The position numbers and the translations under genes were made by a program. A DNA stretch of 64,000 nt, taken from NCBI RefSeq assembly GCF_013364275.1, contig NZ_CP054932.1, forward strand, positions 6,324,001 through 6,388,000, in the 5' to 3' direction. Source of the DNA: Actinomadura sp. NAK00032 (GTDB taxonomy: Bacteria; Actinomycetota; Actinomycetes; Streptosporangiales; Streptosporangiaceae). The notes beneath the pieces were generated by a model. That model ran no database searches. It saw nothing but the letters and a program-made list of their open reading frames with translations, and was not told the origin of the DNA. Shown here one piece after another: positions 9,128 to 37,900 of the stretch; positions within the stretch are counted from its first letter, which is position 1; every line of letters starts with the position of its first letter.

Positions 9128-9146
9128 CGTCCGGCCGCCGGGCTCC

Positions 9147-9217
9147 CCCCGCACGCCCCTCCCCCGCGCCGGCGCCGCGCCGCCCACCGGCGAGCGTCCC
9201 GCGGGAGGCGTGCGGGG
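9147..9217 (+). terminator. Possible rho-independent-type stem-loop after the methyltransferase
   Basis: CCCCGCACGCC (9147-9157) and GGCGTGCGGGG (9207-9217) are perfect inverted arms of 11 bp. They extend inward with small gaps and enclose a GC-rich loop that can fold on itself. There is no T-run, which is usual for actinomycete terminators but lowers certainty. Confidence 0.4.
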
Positions 9218-9282
9218 CGGGCCCGGCCTTCCGCTGCCGGTGACGCCCGGCTCCTCCCCTGCGCCCCCAGCGTCCAGGGGCA

Positions 9283-9410
9283 TTTCGGCATGCCCCGGCG
9301 CCGGCGATTTCCGCGAAGGCCCCCGTTGAACGCACCGGGCCCTTGTCTCGAACACGGCAATCTGGGCGAAGACAATCAGACGCGCCGCGCCGCACTCTCG
9401 ACAGAGTCGA
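9283..9410 (+). promoter_or_regulatory. Shared promoter element, copy B, upstream of the PKS operon
   Basis: This region repeats the three blocks of copy A: TTTCGGCATGC at 9283-9293, GCAATCNNGGCGAAGACAA at 9357-9375 and CGCCGCAYTCTC at 9388-9399. The first spacing is 27 nt longer than in copy A. TTGTC (9343-9347) faces GACAA (9371-9375). A separate inverted repeat TCGAC-AGA-GTCGA lies at 9398-9410. It is the likely regulated promoter of the megasynthase operon. Confidence 0.5.
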
Positions 9411-9503
9411 ACCGGCCGCCCCGCGGATGCTCCTCGATGACTCATTCCAGTGCCGGAACCAGCTCGATTCGGATCCTGTCATCAATGGAATAGGCCAACT
9501 GCA

Positions 9504-23336
<13,833 letters not shown>

Positions 23337-23372
23337 GGCGACTGATTTCGCGGATTCCGAGGGGTTGAGGCA

Positions 23373-28949
<5,577 letters not shown>

Positions 28950-28969
28950 CCGAAGAGGGACTTGCGACG

Positions 28970-31900
28970 ATGACGACCGATGACAGGTTCCGCGAGTATC
29001 TCAAGCGGGCGACCCTTGATCTTCGCGAAACCCGGCAACGACTGCGCGAGGTGGAGGAGCGCGCCCGGGAGCCGATCGCGATCGTGGCGATGGGGTGCCG
29101 CTACCCCGGCGGAGTGTCGTCGCCCGAGGGGTTGTGGGAGCTGGTCGAGCAGGGCCGGGACGCCATCACCCCGTTCCCCGAGAACCGTGGGTGGGATCTG
29201 GACGCCCTCTTCGACCCCGACCCCGATGCCTTGGGGAAGTCGTATGCGCGCGAGGGCGGATTCCTGCACGACGCCGACCAGTTCGACGCCGCGTTCTTCG
29301 GGATCTCACCCCGCGAAGCCACCGCCATGGACCCCCAGCAGCGACTCCTCCTCGAAGTCGCCTGGGAGACCATCGAACGCGCCGGCATCGACCCCACCAC
29401 CCTCAAGGACACTGCCACCGGCGTCTACACCGGCGTCATGTATCACGACTACGGGTCGCGCTTCCCCCAACCGCCTCGTGGTTATGAGGGGCACATCGGT
29501 AATGGCAGCGCGGGCAGCGTCGCGTCTGGCCGGGTCTCGTTCACCCTGGGGCTGCAAGGCCCTGCGGTCACGGTGGACACCGCCTGCTCCTCCTCTCTGG
29601 TGGCGATGCACCTGGCCGCCCACTCCCTGCGCACCGGTGAATGCGACTTGGCGCTCGCGGGCGGAGTCACCGTCATGTCGACGCCGAACACGTTCCTGGA
29701 GTTCAGTCGGCAGCGCGGACTGGCGGCCGACGGCCGCTGCAAGTCCTTCGCCGCCTCGGCCGACGGCACGGGATGGTCGGAGGGCGTCGGCCTGGTGCTG
29801 CTGGAACGGCTGTCGGACGCTCAGCGTCACGGCCGTCACGTCCTTGCCGTGATCAAGGGTTCGGCGGTCAACCAGGACGGCGCCAGCAACGGCCTCACCG
29901 CACCCAACGGCCCCTCACAGGAACGCGTCATCCGGCGGGCTCTAGCCAATGCCGAACTCACCATCGACCAGATCGATGCGGTCGAGGCCCACGGCACGGG
30001 AACCTCACTCGGTGATCCGATCGAGGCCAACGCTCTGCTCGCCACCTACGGTCGGCGCCGCGACCAGCCGCTTCACCTGGGCTCCCTCAAGTCCAACATC
30101 GGGCACACGCAGGCTGCGGCAGGCGTCGCCGGGGTCATCAAGATGGTCCAGGCCATCAACCACGGTCTCCTTCCCCAGACCCTGCACGTCAACGAGCCCT
30201 CCCCCCACATCAACTGGGACTCGGGGTCCGTCGCACTGCTTACCGAGGCACAGCCGTGGCCGAAGGTCGACCGGCCCCGCCGTGCCGCCGTCTCCTCCTT
30301 CGGAGTCAGCGGAACCAACGCCCACCTCATCCTCGAACAAGCCCCCGCGATCGAGACCGAACCCGCCCGCACACAAGCCAGTGCGGCGATAGCCGCGCAC
30401 GCGCTTGCCTGGCCGCTGTCTGCGAAAACTCCCGAAGCGCTCCGCGCGCAGGCTCAACGGTTGCTGGACCACCTGGACCGTCACCCCGACCTCAACCCCG
30501 TCGATGTCGGATACACCCTGGCCACCGCCCGCGCCGCCCTCCCCCACCGCGTCGTTATCACCGGAACCGGACTGGACGAGTTCCGTAACGGCCTGCACGC
30601 ACTTGCCGCCGGGCAGACATCACCGGGACTGACGCTCACACCGCCAGCCTCCGGCGACAACAAGATCGTCTTCGTCTTCCCCGGCCAGGGATCGCAATGG
30701 CCCGGCATGGCCACCGAACTCCTCCAGACCTCACCGGTGTTCGCCGACCACATCCAGGCCTGCCACAACGCACTCGCACCCTTCACCGACTGGTCCCTAC
30801 TCGACCTGCTCCACCAACGAGACAACGCACCCGACCTGAACCGGGTCGACGTCGTCCAACCGGCACTGTTCGCCGTCATGACCGCACTCGCCCGCCTCTG
30901 GCAATCCCACGGCATCCACCCCGACGCCGTCATCGGCCACTCCCAAGGCGAGATCGCAGCCGCCTACATCGCCGGAGCCCTCACCCTCCACGACGCCGCC
31001 AAAACCGTCGCCCTGCGCGCCAAAGCCCTCACCACACTCGCCGGCACCGGCGCCATGGCCCACATCCCCCAACCCGCCCACCAAGTCGAAAAGAACCTCC
31101 CCCAGGGCGTGACCATCGCGGTCATCAACAGCCCCCACAGCACCACCGTCAGCGGTGAGCCAGACGCCATCCACCAATTGATCGACCACTACAAGAACCA
31201 CGACATCGACGCGCGACCCATCCCCGTCGACTACGCCTCACACTCACCCCACGTCGACACCCTCAAAACCCAGATCCTCCACGACCTCGCCGGCATCACC
31301 CCCACCACCGCCACCACCCCCTTCCACTCAACCGTCACCGGCCAACAACTCGACACCCAAGCCCTGACCGCCGAGTACTGGCACACCAACCTCCGCAACA
31401 CCGTCCAATTCGAAACCACCCTCAACAACATTCACGACAACCACACCACCTACATCGAAATCAGCCCCCACCCAATCCTCACCCCCGCAATCCAACACAC
31501 CCACCCCGACGCCCACGCCGTCGCGACTCTCCACCGCGACCACCCACCCCACACCCACTTCCTCAACAACACCGCACAACTCCACACCACCAACTACACA
31601 CCCCTCTACACACCACACAACCCCCACACCACACCCCTGCCCACCTACCCCTTCCAACACCACACCCACTGGCTCCACACAGAACGCGAGATCAGTGACG
31701 CTGGTGATCTGGGACTCGAATCTCCGGACCACGCTCTCCTCGGCGCGGTCACCGAGATTTCGAACAGCGGCGTCGTCCTGTTCTCGGGCCGCGTCTCGCT
31801 CCGGACTCATCCTTGGCTGGCCGACCATGCGGTGCACGACACCGTCCTGTTCCCCGGAACCGCGTTCGTCGACCTCGCACTGCACTGCGGCGAGCGGGCG

Positions 31901-34900
31901 GGCCTGCCGCACATCGAGGAGCTCACCCTTCAGAGTCCGCTGTGCCTGCCCGAAGAGGGCGCCGTCGACCTTCAGGTGACCGTCGAACCACACGATGACG
32001 ATGGCCGAAGTGCCATCAGCGTCCACTCGCGTCCGGTCACCGCCGATGGTCAGGCGCCTTGGACACAGCATGCGTTCGGCGCGCTCACGCGACGGGCGCT
32101 TGCCGATGCGTCCGCGGCCGACTCGTCACCCCCCGCAGGTTCGACGGCCCGCGACCTCACAGGTCTCTATGACCGGCTCGCCGAGCGCGGCTACGACTAC
32201 GGTCCGACCTTCCAGGGCCTCACCCGAGCCTGGCAGAACGGCGACGATCTCTACGCCGAGGCCGTCCTCCCCGACGACACCGACACCACGGGGTACGGTG
32301 TCCATCCCGCACTCCTCGACGCCGTTCTCCATGTGCTGATCCCGGCTGCCGCCGGTGACGAGCAGGTCCAACTGCCGTTCGTGTGGCGGGACGTCTCCCT
32401 GGGGGCCACCGAAGCCACCGCTGTCCGGGCGCACCTGCGGACCACTGGGGACGGCCGATACCGGATCACCGTCACCGACGTACAGGATCGGCCCGTTGTC
32501 ACCGTCGGCCTGCTCGGCACCCGGCCTATCGAGTCGGCCGAGCTTTCGATACACGCCGACAGCCGGCAGGGGCCTCTGTTCAAGCGACTTTGGGAGCCTT
32601 TCCAGCTCGGTCCCACGTCAGCGCAGGCCCGCTCTTACGTTCTGGTCGGCGCGCAGGAGACCGAGCCGTTCGGTCCGGGTGACGCCGCCGCCGCGATGCG
32701 GGTCCCCGACCTTGCGGCTCTCACCTCCGCCCTCGATGGCCCTGCTCCTGCGTCCGACCTCGTGGTCTGGCCGTGCCCGCGGACCTCCGACGCCGACACC
32801 GTGGGAGAGACCCGGCGTGTGGTGCACCAGACCTTGGCGTTCCTTCAGGAGTTCCTGTCCGAGGACCGGTCGGCCGATCAGCAGCTAGTGATCGTCACGC
32901 GCGGAGCGGTGGCCACCGGGCCGGACGACGTGATCCACGATCTCGCTCAGGTCGCGGCCCGCGGCCTGGTCCGCAGCACCCAGGCAGAGCACCCAGGCCG
33001 CATCGTCCTCATCGACATCGACGATGACCGCGCCTCGTTCGCCTCGCTGCGCCTGGCGCTCCGCACGGACGAGCCGGAGCTGGCGATCCGCAAGGGACAG
33101 GTCTCGGCCCCGCGCCTCGTCCAAGTCCGCTCCGACGAGGGCGGGCAGGTCCGCGGGCTCGATCCGGAGGGCACCGTCCTGGTCACCGGGGGGACCGGCA
33201 CACTGGGCGCCACCGTCGCCCGGCACCTGGCCGAGGTACACGGCGTGCGTCGCCTTCTGCTCGCCAGCCGTTCCGGCCCCGACGCTCCGGAGGCCGGCGC
33301 GCTGGAGGCCGAGCTCGCCGCACTGGGCGTATCGGTCACCATCGCCGCCTGCGACGCATCAGACCGTGACGCGCTCGCCGCGCTGTTCGACGGGATCCCG
33401 GCCGAGCATCCCCTCACGGCCGTCGTCCACGCGGCAGGGACGATCGACGATGCCACCGTCACCGCCCTCGACCCCGCTCAGGTCGATCGTGTGCTCACTC
33501 CCAAGGTCGACGCGGCGTGGCATCTGCACGAGCTCACCAAGGACAAGGACCTCGGTGCGTTCGTCCTGTTCTCCTCGTTGGCCGGGACTCTCGGCTCTCC
33601 CGGGCAGGGGAACTATGCGGCGGCCAACGCCTTCTTGGACGGGCTCGCACGCCATCGCCGCGTCCTGGGCCTGCCCGCGGTCAGTCTCGCCTGGGGACTC
33701 TGGAGTCGGGCGAGCGGCATGACCGCTCACCTGACCGGGACAGACCACCACCTCATGGCCCGGTCCGGTCTGGCCCCGCTCACCGACGACCAGGCTCTCG
33801 GTCTCTTCGACAGCGCCCTCGCTCTGGCCGAGGCCGAACCCGTGCTGGTCCCCGCCAACATCAACATCAGGAAACTCCAGAGGCAACGCGCCGCCGCACG
33901 TCCCGCAGCGCATGAACCTGGCTCGCCCGTCCTCGACCAGGAGGGCCTCCACGAGCTGGTGCGGGCCACCACCGCAGCGGTCTTGGGTCATGAGCGTCCC
34001 GAACACGTCGAGACCGCGCACGCCTTCAAGGATCTCGGGATCGACTCGCTGACCGCCATACAGATCCGCAACCGGCTCGCCGAGGCGACCGGCCTGCGAC
34101 TGCCCGCCACGCTGGTGTTCGATCATCCGACACCCGAAGCCCTGGCTCTCCACCTCCACCAGCGGCTGCACGGGGAGCGCGGGACCAGCGCCGCGCCCGC
34201 CACCTCCGCCGCACCCGATGAGCCGATAGCCATCGTCAGCATGGGGTGCCGGTTCCCGGGCGAGGTCTCCTCACCCGAAGACCTTTGGACGCTGGTGAAG
34301 CAGGGCCGGGACGCCATCACCCCGTTCCCCGACAATCGCGGCTGGGATCTAGATGCCCTCTTCGATCCCGACCCCGATGCCTCAGGGAAGTCGTATGCGC
34401 GCGAGGGCGGGTTCCTCCACGACGCCGACCAGTTCGACGCCGCGTTCTTCGGCATCTCGCCCCGCGAAGCCACCGCCATGGACCCCCAGCAACGGCTCCT
34501 CCTCGAAGTCGCCTGGGAGACCATCGAACGCGCCGGCATCGACCCCACCAGCCTCCAAGCGAGCCGGACCGGAGTCTTCGCAGGCGCCATGTATCACGAC
34601 TACGGCGCTCGTCTTCTCCAACCGCCCGAAGGTTACGAAGGACATATCGGCAATGGGAGTGCGGCCAGTGTGATCTCCGGTCGCGTCTCCTACTCGCTGG
34701 GGCTTCAGGGCCCGGCGGTGACGGTCGACACCGCGTGTTCGTCGTCGCTGGTCGCCCTGCATCTGGCCGCACAGGCATTGCGCGGCGGCGAATGCGACCT
34801 CGCACTCGCCGGCGGCGTCACGGTCATGTCGACACCAGGACTGTTCATCGAGTTCAGCCGCCAACGAGGCCTCGCCCTCGACGGCCGCTGCAAACCCTTC

Positions 34901-37900
34901 TCCGCCACAGCCGACGGCACCGTCGGCGCCGAAGGCGCCGGCCTCGTCCTGCTGGAACGGCTCTCCGACGCGCAACGCAACGGCCGCCACATCCTGGCCA
35001 TAATCCGCGGATCGGCGATCAACCAGGACGGCGCCTCCAACGGCCTCACCGCACCCAACGGCCCCTCCCAGGAACGCGTCATCCGCCAAGCGCTCACCAA
35101 AGCACACCTCACCCCCGACCAGATCGACGCCGTCGAAGCACACGGCACCGGCACCGCCCTAGGCGACCCCATCGAGGCCAACGCCCTCCTCGCCACCTAC
35201 GGTCATGACCGCGACCAGCCGCTCTATCTCGGCTCGATCAAATCGAATATCGGCCATACCCAAGCCGCCGCCGGCGTCGCAGGCGTCATAAAGATGGTCC
35301 AGGCGATCAATCACGGATACCTACCTCAATCCCTTCATGCAGAGGAAGGAAATCCGGAGGTCGACTGGAGCACGGGCACACTTTCATTGCTCACCGATGC
35401 GCGGCCGTGGCCCGAGCTCGATCGTCCTCGGCGAGCCGCCGTTTCCTCCTTCGGGATCAGCGGCACCAACGCCCACCTCATCCTCGAACAACCACCCGCA
35501 GCAGAACTCATCGAAGTATCCATCACCGAAACCGAACCACCACAACTCGACTGGCGCCTGTCAGCCAAAACCCCCGAAGCACTCCGCACCCAAGCACACC
35601 AACTCCTCGACCACCTCGACCGGCACCCCGAACTCACGGCCCTGGCCATCGCCCACCAACTGCAACACCGCACCAGCATCTTCCACCACCGCGCCGCCAT
35701 CACCGGAACAACCATCGAGCACCTGCGCGCCGGACTGGAAGGTGTGGCGTCCGGGCAGCCCGCACCCGGACTCACCGTCACACCACCCGACCTGGACCCC
35801 AACGGGAAACTCGCATTCCTCTACACCGGCCAAGGCTCCCAATGGCCACAAATGAGCCACCACCTCTACAACACCAACCCCCACTTCGCCCACCACCTCG
35901 ACCACACCATCACCCACCTCGACCCCCACCTCCCCCAACCACTCCACACCATCCTCTTCGCACCACCCCACACACCCCAAGCCCAACTCCTCAACACCAC
36001 CCTCTACACACAACCCGCCATCTTCGCCATCCAAACCGCCCTCCACCACACCCTCACCCACCACAACATCACCCCCCACTACCTCGCCGGACACTCCATC
36101 GGAGAAATCACCGCCGCCCACCTCGCCGGCGTCCTGGACCTCACCGACACCGCCACCCTCATCACCACCCGCGCCCACCTCACCAACACCCACCCCACCA
36201 CCGGCCCCCACAGCGGCACCATGTACGCCACCAACACAAACCACCACCACCTCACCCACCTCCTCAAAACCCACCTGAACATCGACCCCAACAACCACCC
36301 CACCATCAACATCGCCGCCATCAACTCACCCACCAACACCACCATCTCCGGCGACCACCACACCCTCCACCACATCACCCAACTCCTCCACCAACACGGC
36401 CACAAAACCACCCGACTCAACGTCTCCCACCCCTTCCACTCCCCCCTCCTCAAACCCCTCCTCCCCCAACTCCACCACACCACCCAACAACTCACCTACC
36501 ACCCACCCCACACCCCCATCATCTCCACCCGAACCGGCCAACAAGCCACCACCCAACAACTCACCAACCCCACCTACTGGACCAACCACCTCACCCACAC
36601 CACCCACTGGCAACAAACCATCGAACACCTCCAAAACCACCACACCACCACCTACCTCGAAATCGGACCACACCCCACCCTCACCCCACCCACCCACCAA
36701 ACCCTCACCCAACCCAACACCCACACCATCACCACCCTCCACAAACACCACAACAACACCCACAACCTCCACCACACCCTCAACCAACTCCACACCCACC
36801 ACCACACCACCCACCCACCCCACACCAACCCACCCACCACCAAAACACCCCCCACCAAAACACCCACACACAACACACCCACACCACCCCTCCCCACCTA
36901 CCCCTTCCAACACCACACCCACTGGCTCCACACAAACAACCACAATAAAGACGCTGAAAGCCTCGGACTCAACACAACGGGCCATCCGATCCTGGCGGCG
37001 GCCACCGAGATATCGAATTCCGGCGCGGTCCTTTTCACCGGCAAGATCTCGCTCAGCTCACAGCCTTGGTTCAACGACCACGCGATCGTCGATTCGGTAC
37101 TGGTCCCCGGCAGCGGGCTTGTCGAAATGGCGTTGCACGCAGGCGCTCACACCGGCGCTCCGCACATCGAAGAGCTGACGCTGGAAAGCCCGTTGGTCAT
37201 CCCTGACGAAGGCTCCCTGCATCTCCAGATCACGGTCGAGCCCGCGGATGACGACGGGCGGCGGACCATCGCCGTCCACACCAGGCCCGTCGACGGCGAA
37301 GACGGCACCGCGTGGGTGCGGCACGCGGTCGGTGCCCTGTCCGGCTCTCCGGCCCCGGCTCCCCCGCCGTCGCCGCCGTCCGAATGGCCACCGGCGGCCG
37401 CCGCGCCGATCGATCTCACCGGTGCGTACGACGACCTGGCCGAACGCGGCTACCACTTCGGCCCGGCGTTCCGCGGCCTCACCCGCGCCTGGCGACACGG
37501 CGACGACCTCTACGCCGAGATCACCCTCCCCGACGGCACCGACACCACCGGATACGGCCTCCACCCCGCACTCCTCGACGCCGCACTCCACCCCCTCGGA
37601 CTCGCCCAGGCCGCCGCCGACCCCATCAAGCTCCCCTTCAGCTGGCAGAACGTCACCCTCCACACCACCGGCGCCACCACCCTCCGCGCACACCTCCACC
37701 CCACCGCCGACGACCAGGTCCACATCACCGCCACCGATGCCGAAGGCAGGCCTGTTCTCTTCGTCGGCGCGCTCAACGTGCGTCCGATCGCGCCGGAACG
37801 GCTCCGCTCGGCGGGGGGCGCTCGCCGCGAGACCATGTTCGAGCTGACCTGGCAGGTACTTGCGGATCCTGACCCGGAAGGCCCGTGGCCGTCCTATGCG

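Larger units (their letters stand above)
9128..9503. other. Intergenic region before the PKS operon
   Basis: These 376 bp hold no convincing gene. The left part has a GC-rich stem-loop (9147-9217). The right part has the shared promoter element copy B (9283-9399), then a perfect inverted repeat TCGAC-AGA-GTCGA (9398-9410). This is the only sizeable gap before the megasynthase genes, so it should hold the main PKS/NRPS promoter. Confidence 0.6.
35444..36945 (+). repeat. Malonyl-AT repeat block R2 (module 5)
   Basis: 1502 bp nearly identical to 24696-26212 of R1. Visible differences include a C-to-A change near 36290, CAA/CAC near 36370 and loss of one 15-bp minisatellite unit. The similarity to R1 runs a few bases further right than R1/R3 and starts later on the left, so the conversion tracts differ. 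Confidence 0.88.

Noticed and set aside
9450..9503. GTG start 18 codons upstream for the first PKS
   Set aside because: No good ribosome site and the extra residues do not resemble a docking or KS N-terminus; MDHGIAIIG at 9504 begins the KS directly.
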